DNA of 64,000 nucleotides, from NCBI GenBank assembly GCA_951812925.1, contig OX638371.1, forward strand, positions 42,506,101 to 42,570,100, read 5' to 3'. The notes beneath the pieces were generated by a model that saw only the letters and a list, made by a program, of their open reading frames with translations, ran no database searches and was not told the origin of the DNA. Of this stretch, positions 35,241-44,671 are shown one piece after another (the first letter of the stretch is position 1; each line of letters opens with the position of its first letter). Made by a program: the position numbers and the translations under genes. The DNA comes from Calliopum simillimum. Taxonomy: Eukaryota; Arthropoda; Insecta; Diptera; Lauxaniidae.

Positions 35241-35741
35241 TAACAATTTTTCTAACCTAAAAAACTTACAAAAGAAATCCCGGGATTGGTAGCACTAATC
35301 CCGGGATTTTCGGGACTGCAAAAAGGCTCGAATCCCGGGATCCCGGGACTGAAATCCCTAGTCTATATATGTAGATGGAAAATGCGTGAAAAAGTCAATA
35401 TTGAAAAAAATTCAGAGATGTGACATTTTCGAAATTGGTCATTCAATTTGTATAGGAATTGGAACTCTATAACTGAATTGATTAATTCCCCGCGTTATGG
35501 CTTCAGTGGTAGTGTGTTCCTTGTTGAGCACTTTCTCCCTCGTCTTTTTTTCGAAAGATTAAGATATTTGCGAAAAATTTGAACGATTTGTATTCAAAAT
35601 TCAAAGATATTGATGCATAAGTTGATCCCAGTCTTCAGACACTTAAGCTAGTTTAAGTTAGTTGTTATCGAAACTTGAATAAAGACACTGAACTAAAATA
35701 TAACAGATATTACCTCCAACTATCATGACATTACTCTTTCT

Positions 35742-36341
35742 ATGGATGCAACCATAAATGAGACTTCAGTTATTAATGAAACTGTGGCTTTCAACGAAGT
35801 TATTACTGAAGCACCCGGGGTTTCACTAACCTCTTCTCCTAAATCTCCCATTCCTTTAAAAAAGAAAAAAAGGAATGCAAAGAGAAAAGTTCGCAAAAAT
35901 TTAATCATTGTGAGTGGTGACGAAGCCAATAATTGAACAGCTCAGCCTAGTGATCAAGCCCTCACTTCATGCAATACACAATTAATTTCTTCAACTAATG
36001 ATCGTCCATTAGCATCTCAGCCCGTGCAAGCCATCAACGCGACTGTTAGCGCTTATCCTTCTATTTCTTTCAGGACTTTACCTAAACTAAGGACAATTTT
36101 CATTTCGCGCTTGCACCCCGATACAACAACTGACAATGTTTCGATGCGTTTCTATCTTGTAAAAAAATTGGCAATAAACCATCGCTTGGTTCATTTACTA
36201 TTACAGTGGCTTCGTGTAATTTCTATGCTATTATCAATTCAAGCCTATGGGTTGATAATATATATATATCTGAGTTTAAGCCTAAGCACAACAATAAGAC
36301 TTCCAAAAATATTCTGCGTCCCATTCCAAAAAACTAAGTAG
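35742..36341 (+). pseudogene. LINE ORF1-like frame (Jockey/CR1-type), one stop
   Basis: From ATG 35742 the frame encodes an acidic and Ser-rich start, a basic stretch PLKKKKRNAKRKVRKN, then a TGA at 35934. It then continues in the same frame as TAQPSDQALTSCNTQLISS and reaches TIFISRLHPDTTTDNVS, a motif typical of the ORF1 C-terminal region of LINEs. After that it shifts frame. The full-length ORF1 would be longer and usually binds RNA. Confidence 0.65.
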
Positions 36342-36600
36342 ATTGTCCCTTTATTATCAAAATATAAGGGGTCTTCGGTCTTAGATTCATGAAGTTTTTT
36401 TAGAAACTCAGAATTTCTCTGATGACATTATTATTTTTACTGAGACTTGGTTAAATAAAAATATACTTAGTTCGGAGCCATACAATGTTTTTAGGGATAT
36501 AAGGATGATCTCTCCTCTGTTGGTGGTGGTGTACTTAAAAATTATTATACTAGTTCACTGTTCGAAATACCTTGTGTATCTGATTTGGAGATTACACAGG
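36330..36600 (+). pseudogene. LINE ORF2 endonuclease start, truncated
   Basis: Directly after ORF1 the plus strand reads LYYQNIRGLRS (one stop) and DDIIIFTETWLNKNILSSEPY. These are the N-terminal APE-type endonuclease motifs QN.RGL and TETWL, with the catalytic Glu. It is then lost, and 36600-36975 holds other DNA, including a single copy of the F1 foldback end module (36855-36940). Confidence 0.75.
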
Positions 36601-36984
36601 TTTACAAAAAAAAAAAAATGTCATGGCGTTTTGACAAGACTATGTGTTTCCTAGGGACTTTGACGTCCTGAATCTGAATCCAGGGTCCGTTTTATTCCAG
36701 AACGTCTGAGAAAAAATATTTCAAGGTCATATGGAGGTCAAAATGGGGTTCATGTGTCGTTTAGTGATAAATTCGCTAAAATTCTGAAACTAATTTTTAA
36801 TCATTGAGCTCTTAGGTCTTAAAAAGAGTATGTGAGCAAAAAGGGTATCTCGAACCTAGTTTCGGAGATATAGCCATCGGAAGATCAGAACATATATCTT
36901 CTATGAAAACCGCTATAAGTTGGGAACCCCTGAATGGATTTGGAAAATATTGGTGTCATATGAAAGGTACCATTGTACCATGGT

Positions 36985-37400
36985 CACCATTTTATAACGT
37001 TCATATTGACAGAATCGAATGAATCCAAAAAAATTTTATTCGATTTGCTATGAATGGCTTAAATTGGGTTGATTCTTAAAATTTACGGGAACGCATAGAT
37101 AATGCAGATATTCTTTATTTGCACCAACTTATCATTGGGTCCCTTGCTGCTCCAGAGCTTTTAAGCTATATTTTTTTTCAATGTAAATTGGAGAGGCGAT
37201 CGTAATTCTCCGCAATTATTTTATCAGTCGGTTAGCAGAACTAATTATATGTTTCAGCTCATTTTAATCGAAAGGCAACTCTTGTCAATAATTGTGAATT
37301 TTATAATGTTAACTTGTCAAAAGGTCAACTCAAACCTAGATTAAAAAATAACTGTAGTTAACTGTCTTTGACATCATTTAGAACGATTTTTTTGTCATAT
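36985..37400 (+). pseudogene. LINE ORF2 C-terminal end
   Basis: The plus strand reads VPWSPFYNVHIDRIE, then IQKNFIRFAMNGLNW, then ADILYLHQLIIGSLAAPELLSY, interrupted by stops. This is the region after the reverse transcriptase of Jockey/CR1-like LINEs (VWSP....HI..IE..Q..F.RFAL). With 35742-36600 it probably represents one element that lost its reverse transcriptase core. Confidence 0.7.
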
Positions 37401-37430
37401 TTTACGTAATGCATGTTTTTTGTTAGTGTG

Positions 37431-38160
37431 TTATCCAAGGCAAACAGCATGTAGGGTAATCTAAAAAATTGTTTGCATTGATTACTTTCTGGGTTACATA
37501 AGGCATTATTTTAACACATGCATCCAAGGCAAACAGCATGTAGGGTAATCTAAAAAATTGTTTGCATTGATTACTTTCTGGGTTACATAAGGCATTATTT
37601 TAACACATGCATGTCATTGGGATTACCCTAATAAAACACTCGCTTACATGTAATCGATCAAGTAATCGAAAAAATTATTTTTATCGATTACTTTCTGGGT
37701 TACAAAGGCATTATTTTAGCATACGTATTTTATTGGGCGGAATCGATTACCCCAACAAAACATTCGATTACATGTAATCGATCGAGTAATCTAAAGCATT
37801 ATTTGTATAGATTACTTTCTGGGTTACTTTTGCGTTATATAAGTACTAAATCAATGTAGTAGGACGTTATAGATATATTTTGAGTTCTGTTTTGGGCCAA
37901 AAGTTCATCAGAGGAAACATTATCTGAAATATTATCGCTTTACTATTTATTTCTTTTGAAATATTAACAAATGTTAACGTCAAAATGACTTAAAAATCAA
38001 AAGATCTTAAGTAATAACCTTTCGAAATTTATGTTCTCACATTACCCATTGCATTACATGTAATTGAAAAAGTATTTCATTATTTATTGCATTACATGTA
38101 ATATTTAAAATGTTTTAACATTCAAGTAATGCGTTAGGTAATCAATTATCGTATAAGGGG
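37431..38160. repeat. GTAATC/GATTAC repeat region with 89-bp duplication
   Basis: ATCCAAGGCAAACAGCATGT begins at 37433 and again at 37522, so the 89-bp unit is present twice and is identical as read. It is followed by diverged units with TGTAATCGATCRAGTAATC and ATTACTTTCTGGGTTAC. Near 38040-38140 there are GCATTACATGTAAT palindromes. It is probably a terminal region of a DNA transposon. No protein is encoded. Confidence 0.75.
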
Positions 38161-38261
38161 CTACAAATTTATTAAAAAATTTTATTGGGTATTCATGTAC
38201 ATACATGCTAGAGCGGTATGTTGTGAAAGTGTGATAAAGCTACGAGATATGAAACAAAATA

Positions 38262-38949
38262 TGGCGTTAGGAAATAACGCCCAAGGAAATAACGCCCAAA
38301 AAAAAAAAACGAAATAACGCCAAAAAATATGAAATAACGCCCAAAATAAAAAACGAAATAACGCCCAAAAAATATGAAATAACGCCCAAAAACAAAAACG
38401 AAATAACGCCCAAATTATTTTCATATAAATTTGGGCGATAATCATTTTGGAAATAACGCCCAAAAATTTGGGCTTTATTTCGTTTTTTTGGGCGTTATTT
38501 CGTTTTATTTTTAAAAAATGAAATAATGTCCAAAAACGAAAACCGAAATAACGCCCAAATTATTTTCATACAAATAAATTTTGGGCGTTATTTCCAAAAT
38601 GATTATCGCCCAAATTTATATGAAAATAATTTGGGCGTTATTTCGTTTTTGATTTTGGGCGTTATTTCATATTTTTGGGCGTTATTTCGATTTTTATTTT
38701 GGGCGTTATTACGTCATTTTATTTTTTGGGCGTTATTTCGTTTTTTTTGGGCGTTATTTGGTTTTTTTTTTTTAAAAAATTTTTTTTTAAAAAAAGGAAA
38801 TTACGCCCAAAAAAAAACGAAATAAAGCCCAAATTTTTGGGCGTTATTTGCAAAATGATTATCGCCAAAATTTATATGAAAATAATTTGGGCGTTATTTC
38901 GTTTTTTTTTTTTTGGAAGTTATTTCCTTGGGCGTTATTTCCTAATATA
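38262..38949. repeat. GGGCGTTATTTC minisatellite foldback
   Basis: The left half (38262-38465) repeats GAAATAACGCCC and the right half (38565-38945) repeats GGGCGTTATTTC, with spacers of A or T runs. The outer ends TTAGGAAATAACGCCCAAGG and its complement mirror each other at 38268 and 38942. Frames in both directions are repeats of WALFRFLF- or GVISFF-like strings and are not genes. Confidence 0.9.
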
Positions 38950-39103
38950 ACAATTATTATCTTTCAAGGTTTTTTATCCCTTATTTCAGAACTTTTTGTA
39001 AAAAGCTAAAAATTTAATTTATAGCCTTTTATTGCTAATTGGCTAAGAAGGTTATTAGCTGCAGTAGCTAAACTCGATTATTATTATTATAACAAACTAG
39101 CTG

Positions 39104-39640
39104 GCCCGGTAGCGACCTTGTTCGCCCGTTCTCGATGACTTTTACGTATGTTCCAAGTCCCATCCATCTGTGTCGTCCTTCTCTTCCAACCCCTCAGGTT
39201 TTTCAAGGTGAAAAAAATATATATTTATGTTCAAACTTTTAAAATGATAGCTATTATAGGCGTAGAAATATAGCATTTCGAGTATTTTTACTGTACGGGG
39301 GGTGCAAATCCCTTTCGTTCAATCCCTCTTAAGCTTTTCATGCTGAATAGTAGACGCAATAAACATCCATGTACCAAGTTTCATAATGATAGCTGATATA
39401 GAAACACTGATATAGCATTTTGTGTGTTTTTTTCTTGTGGGGGCTCAACGTCCCCTGGTTCAATCCCCCTCAAATTTTGCATGGTTGATGGCAAATACAT
39501 TATGTATAAGTTCACTAACTTTCATAATCATAGCTTGTATAACTGCAAAGATATAGCAATTTTATATTTTTTCGTATGGGGAGTGCAACCCCCGTCCCCC
39601 GCAGCGGCATCTCACCCACTTATGAACCTTCTATAGACCA
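39104..39640 (-). mobile_element. Helitron-like terminal repeat region (possible)
   Basis: On the minus strand the segment ends CGCTACCGGGCCAGCTAG and is followed by T, as in Helitron 3' ends. Inside there are about four diverged units of roughly 115 bp with AAGTTTCATAATGATAGCTG and GATATAGCA, each followed by a G- or C-rich stretch. Such tandem units are also seen in the two Helitron-like copies, but this family is different. The 5' end is not resolved. Confidence 0.4.
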
Positions 39641-39727
39641 TAAGAAACAATTAAAAAAAAAAATTATTTAAATTGGCCGTGTAGTTTACGCGTCCATAAG
39701 CTACATAAGGACACCATTTCATTTTTA

Positions 39728-41776
39728 TATATGAATGGGTTTTTTTGAAAGTGGAATAAGTCCACTTTTTCATAAACTGAGATATTAAAGGGTTTGCGTA
39801 CGACTCAATTTAAAAATATTGGCAAGCTTTGTTATGCTGTAAAAATTTTTACAAGTGCAATAGTAAATAGTTGAGTTTTTTTGCTCTGAATGGACTTATT
39901 CCACTTTTCATAATAAATTTAAAAATTTGTTATACTTTTGTATGACTTATTCCATTTTTACTCACAAAATATTTTATAAATTAAAGCAAAGGAAAATTAA
40001 AACTTAGAAAAATTTTACTTTAAAAACTGTTGTTGTTTCTTTTCTTTTTGCTCAGGGCTCTGAAAATTAGTTACAACAACAACAAAAACAAAAAGTTCTT
40101 GTCGGACCTACTTTCGGAGATATTATAGCCATCGGAATATTGAGATATATCTTTTATAAAAATTATTATAAGTTGGGAACCCCTAAAAGGATTTTAATAA
40201 TATTAGTGTCATACAAAACTGATGATAACTTGCTACAAAATCAACCCACGAAAAATTTTAATCCGAGCCGTGGTTTTAGAGATATTGCAGATTTTTAGAA
40301 ATTTTGACAATTTTTTTTTTTAAACCACGATTTTTCCAAAAACTGTATCATTAATGCATAGTTTTAGTAACATATTATAAAAGACCAATTTGACCTGTGG
40401 TAGGTCCCGAAACTAGTAACGAAAACCAGCCTTCCGATACATTTTTTTGCTTTTTTATTTATGTGTATTTTTGCCTTGTTTTTTGTGTTTTTATTGTTGT
40501 TTTACTCTAAAACACTGAACAGTAAGCTCCAACCATCAATGTATTTTCATTGTTGGTAGCTGATAAAGACCAATTAATTTGCTTTCATTTGACATATAAT
40601 TTGTACCGGATTTCCTGCATTATCATAATTTTTTCAAGGAAAACAAAAAAGTGAACCAAAGAAATTTTCATTAAATTTCGGAAAACATTACAAGAATAAC
40701 AATAATACCAACTACAAAAATAACAATAACAGCAATAAAAACAATAATAACGATGTTTTTAGATAGTTTTCGATTAATTTCGATTCCTGTAGACTCTTCC
40801 GATGTTTTCCAATAACTTACTTTTTTGTTTTCCTTTAAAAAAATATGATAATGCAGGAAATCAGGTACAAATTACATGTCAAATGAAAGCAAATAAATTG
40901 GGCTTTTATAATATGTTACTAAAACTATGCATTAATGATACAGTTTTTGGAAAAATCGTGGTTTAAAAAAAAAATTGTCAAAATTTCTAAAAATCTGCAA
41001 TATCTCTAAAACCACGGCTCGGATTAAAATTTTTCGTGGGTTGATTTTGTAGCAAGTTATCATCAGTTTTGTATGACACTAATATTATTAAAATCCTTTC
41101 AGGGGTTCCCAACTTATAATAATATTTATAAAAGATATATCTCAATATTCCGATGGCTATAATATCTCCGAAAGTAGGTCCGACAAGAACTTTTTGTTTT
41201 TGTTGTTGTTGTAACTAATTTTCAGAGCCCTGAGCAAAAAGAAAAGAAACAACAACAGTTTTTAAAGTAAAATTTTTCTAAGTTTTAATTTTCCTTTGCT
41301 TTAATTTATAAAATATTTTGTGAGTAAAAATGGAATAAGTCATACAAAAGTATAACAAATTTTTAAATTTATTATGAAAAGTGGAATAAGTCCATTCAGA
41401 GCAAAAAAACTCAACTATTTACTATTGCACTTGTAAAAATTTTTACAGCATAACAAATTTTGATTAATTTACAGTGGTAAACACTTAACACCGGTTTAAT
41501 AACGCTTGCCAATATTTTTAAATTGATTTAAAAGCAAAATCTTCTGCATAGCAGTAGATGAAAAAATGGACTTATTCCACTTTCAAAAAAATCATTTTTG
41601 TAAAAATGTTTTTCATGAAAAGTTCTTTTGAGTAATTTTTGATGAAATCGTGGTCTAACGATTCTGTAATTTTCAATATAAAAAGAGGACATATATAGCT
41701 AGCTATAACTACCATAAACTCAATTTTTCCGGAATTGGACTTATTCCACTTTCAAATAAACCCATTCATATATAGA
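39728..41776. mobile_element. 2-kb palindrome with about 1-kb arms (family F1)
   Basis: TATATATGAATGGGTTTTTT at 39728 is mirrored at 41757-41776, and GAAAGTGGAATAAGTCCA by TGGACTTATTCCACTTTC. The arms contain the F1 end module inverted on each side (40095 and 41185). The right arm has about 100 bp not found in the left. The centre is near 40.75 kb, with a Lys/Asn-type CAATAACAATAA tract. No coding. Confidence 0.85.
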
Positions 41777-42023
41777 GAAGATGTAAAAGAATCGATCGGA
41801 ATCGGAATGGAATCAATCTAAAAGTACTCCGCGTTTCGTAAAACAAAATGGCATCGGAAATTTCTTGCAATAAACAAAATTGGCCACTGGTTTCAATCCG
41901 ATTTACTGAAAAGCAATTCCGACGTGGTGTTCAATATCGAAACGTTTGATATATGGTGTTTCAATGTGTCATAATACATTGTTAAAATAAAATAAAGCAA
42001 AAGGTGAATAGAGTTGATCTTAC

Positions 42024-42425
42024 CTGGCGTATTAGAGGTACTCCTCTCTGAATTGTATGGCTTTTGATTTGGCAATTTAACTGAATATATCGGCATCATT
42101 CTGGTTTGTGACCAAGTAACTGTATTTTGATCTGTTTTAGATGCTTCCCACGGCATAGACCAACGTCGCATTTGGCTTTCAACATCTGTTAGACTGTCGT
42201 TGCAAACTTCACCGGCTGCAGCTTCGGACCATCGCCTTTGCCCATTTAGGGGAAACAATGGAAAGTTTAACGGAGATTTGGCATTTCGATAAAATGGCAC
42301 TTTCATAGCTTGCAAACGACCGGGATTTGGTAAAGGTCCGCGAATACTTTCTAAAATTCCCTGGAGGGGACTTGCATCACGTAAACTAGATTGAGGAGAT
42401 TGGGCTGATGATTGTTCCAATCCAC
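42024..42425 (-). CDS. Host gene exon B (unidentified Ser/Pro-rich protein)
   Basis: This 402-nt minus-strand exon lies between an acceptor (ATTATTTAAAG|GT) and a strong donor (CCAG|GTAAGAT). It enters and leaves in phase 1, and 133 codons are open. The product is rich in Ser, Pro and Asn and looks disordered. It includes SPQSSLRDASPLQGILESIR, VPFYRNAKSPLNFPLFPLNG and two RRWS motifs (RRWSEA and RRWSMP) about 30 residues apart, resembling basophilic kinase (RRxS) sites. Its first two bases complete a Ser codon from exon A, and its last base starts an Asp codon with exon C. The sequence is unique in the window and less AT-rich than its flanks. The gene is not recognised. Function should not be inferred from motifs alone. 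Confidence 0.75.
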
Positions 42426-43074
42426 CTTTAAATAATATAAGTATGTTTTTATTAATATAAGGCACAAAACAATTTGAAATAAATATTAAAGCTAATGAAG
42501 TAGAAATTTGTTTTAATTACAGAAGAGTGAAACCAAAAATAGCTAAATAAATAGAAAAATTCAAAACATCAAAGGCAAATGTGCTTTTTAACCTGACCTT
42601 TCTATTTTGATTTCTAATGTCAGGTTTACAAACAGGGCTTGAAGGAATGCAGGGTTTCGGTACGAGATACGAAAATAACACTGTTATCGTTGCCACCTAC
42701 AATAGCCTGTTTTTATTTGGAGTAACGTTCTTTGCACACAAGGCTTGCTATTAAAATATTTGGATATCTCAGACAAAATCAAAGAAAGTAGGAGAGTAAA
42801 GAAAAATTGTTAAAAGTAATACAAAATTAAATTAATTAAATTTGAAAGTAAGACAATTCGATGCAATTTAATGCACTGCCTCCGCGATCAAAGTTAGCTC
42901 GAAAGATTGATAATGAGCGAACTCGGTTAACGGGCGCGGCTACCGCCCACACAAAAAAATATTTGAAACGCAATATTAAGAGCCAATTTACGAAAATGCA
43001 ACCATATTGTTACGATTATTTTAATTTCTTACAGTTTTCTGAGTTCGATCACTGTATTGTTTAGCAAAAAAAAA
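42426..43074. other. Intron upstream of exon B, with a repeat fragment
   Basis: 42426-42840 shows nothing beyond plain intron sequence. 42855-43060 (CACTGCCTCCGCGATCAAAG onward) is a diverged relative of 52330-52440, a segment of the dispersed GGGCGTGGC-type repeat. Confidence 0.5.
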
Positions 43075-43488
43075 ACATCCACTTTATTTAATTATAAAAT
43101 GGTTTATTTAAATTACAAATGATAATTTTTACACGGCACAATTGTTTATTTTACTGTTTATTTACATTCAAACTCTAATATTACAATTAGCACTTTATTT
43201 ACTTTCACAGGCGCTGTGTAGACAACCTTTTTACTTTATTGCTTAAAATCAACAAACTCTAGCACGTATGAACGTTCTAGAATTGAAGTAACGAAACATC
43301 TGGCAACATCTCGTTGATTGAGATAAAATTGCCCCGGCTAATAATTTTTTGATAGTAGGCATCATTGTTTTTTTTATTGACATCTCGAACTGTCTGATAC
43401 TTTCGTGAAGTTTCTTTTAATGGAAAATTTCCATAAAGTTTGTTTTTGTGATCAGTAAATTTATTTGTGTTAAAGCATTTTTGTCACA
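43075..43488 (-). repeat. Gypsy 3' LTR
   Basis: It matches the 5' LTR over CCCCGGCTAATAATTTTTTG, GGCATCATTGTTTTTTTTAT and ACTTTCGTGAAGTTTCTTTT. On the element strand it starts TGTGAC at 43488. The outer end near 43075 is estimated from weak similarity to the 5' copy. Confidence 0.75.
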
Positions 43489-43504
43489 CTGCCCTCCTCT
43501 TAAA
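43489..43504 (-). promoter_or_regulatory. Polypurine tract next to the 3' LTR
   Basis: On the minus strand AAGAGGAGGGCAG lies directly before the LTR start TGTGAC. In LTR retrotransposons such a tract primes plus-strand DNA synthesis, so it fixes the inner border of the 3' LTR. Confidence 0.8.
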
Positions 43505-43624
43505 CTTGTTCGTCCCGAACAAGAGATTCACTGTTGCCTCCATATGGCGTTAGTCTTTCAATGTGTACCACTTTTAATTTACCTTTGTTACCGGGGTATT
43601 TTTGGATTCGATACACAACATCGT

Positions 43625-44251
43625 TTATCCTTGTGACGATCCGTTGAGGTCCCTCCCAATGAGTCTGTAATAAGGAGACAAGCTTCGTTTTCGTTGTGGG
43701 TTGCGTAGCAGCACTAATTGACCTCCTTTGAACCCTTCAGTATTTGCTCGCAAGTCATACCGAGCTTTCATCTTGTCGCTAGCCAATTGAAATTCTGGGA
43801 AAACTCTTACTCCGTACTTCAAATCTGCTGGAAGTCTTAAGGCCATACCAAAAATGGCTTTTGCTGGTGTGACTATAGTGGTATCGTGTATTGACGAACG
43901 ATTAGCCATCAGAAACATTGGTAGATGCTCATCCCAATCATTTTGTCCTTTGTCGGATGTTCCTCTAGAGTACGGTTGAACCTTTCGACCATGCCATCGG
44001 ACTGAGGATGCAATGCTGTGGAACGTGTCACAAACCTCCTTAAAAAGTGTCGACTCAAAATTTCGTCCTTAGTCGGAATGAAACTCAGGTGGAGCTCCAT
44101 ATCGACAAATCCAATTATTGATAAAAATGTCTGCCACTGTTTTTGCTTCTTGATTGGGAATGGGATATACTTCTGGCCACTTACTGCAGTAATTAATTAC
44201 CACAAGGATGTATTTATTTCCTGCATTGCCGATTATAAAAAGGTCCACTTA
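43625..44251 (-). pseudogene. Gypsy integrase, core to C-terminal part
   Basis: Read downwards from 44251 the frame gives NKYILVVINYCSKWPEVYPI, then GAPPEFHSD directly followed by a TAA where the family has Gln, then TALHPQSDGMVERFNRTL with the catalytic Glu. After a frameshift it gives TPAKAIFGMALRLPADLKYG and LVLLRNPQRKR. So the second Asp and the Glu of the DD35E site are kept, but at least one stop and one frameshift break the frame. Confidence 0.85.
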
Positions 44252-44392
44252 CGGAGGGCTTAACAAAAGTTCGCTTATACATTTTTAGTAAATCAAAAAA
44301 TTGCGTACTATTTGTTATAGTCTCACGATATATAATTTTAAGTTTCAGAAAGATTGGCCAGAATGGAGAAAAAAATTGTGAAACAATGTCAG

Positions 44393-44671
44393 CAGATATG
44401 CCGGTGCCAACACAGCAAGAGATTCGGTTTGCTATTCTTTTTGGATTTGGACGCAGCCTGTCGAAATATTTAGTGAATGCCAAATAGCATTTGAAGTTAA
44501 TGCGCCATCCCTCGTGACTATTTCAAAGTGGTTCCGACTGGTCATTTTTCCGTAGAGGACGAACCTCGAGAAGGCCGCCCAAAATCTTCGATTGATTATG
44601 CAAGTGTAGCACTGGTGAAGTCATTGATGGGGAACTGGGCTTGAATGTCATGGCTGTATCGCGAATATTAA
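44393..44671 (+). pseudogene. Mariner transposase N-terminal remnant
   Basis: Opens MSADMPVPTQQEIRFAIL and, after frame changes, gives a PHPS-like linker, then GRPKSSIDYASVALVKS and GELGLNVMAVSRI, the second helix-turn-helix. The frame ends at the 2.4-kb insertion. Confidence 0.75.

Larger units (their letters stand above)
29950..35360 (-). mobile_element. hAT transposon, 5.4 kb, 8-bp duplication GTCTATAT
   Basis: The ends are TAGGGATTCCAATTTTTGG (left) and ACTGAAATCCCTA (right), and both subterminal regions are packed with the palindrome ATCCCGGGAT. GTCTATAT occurs exactly at 29942-29949 and 35361-35368. A broken hAT transposase on the minus strand lies at 34243-35240. The rest is filled by nested insertions: a foldback (30301-32152), an inverted-repeat element (32163-33065) and a Helitron-like element (33163-34153). 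Confidence 0.88.

Noticed and set aside
38182..38950. Frames rich in WALFRFLF and GVISFF
   Set aside because: They are translations of the GGGCGTTATTT minisatellite and occur in several frames and both strands.
42024..42425. Treating exon B as a single-exon gene starting at the ATG at 42465
   Set aside because: The bases outside the splice sites are AT-rich intron-like sequence, and the junction phases with exons A and C are consistent with an internal exon.
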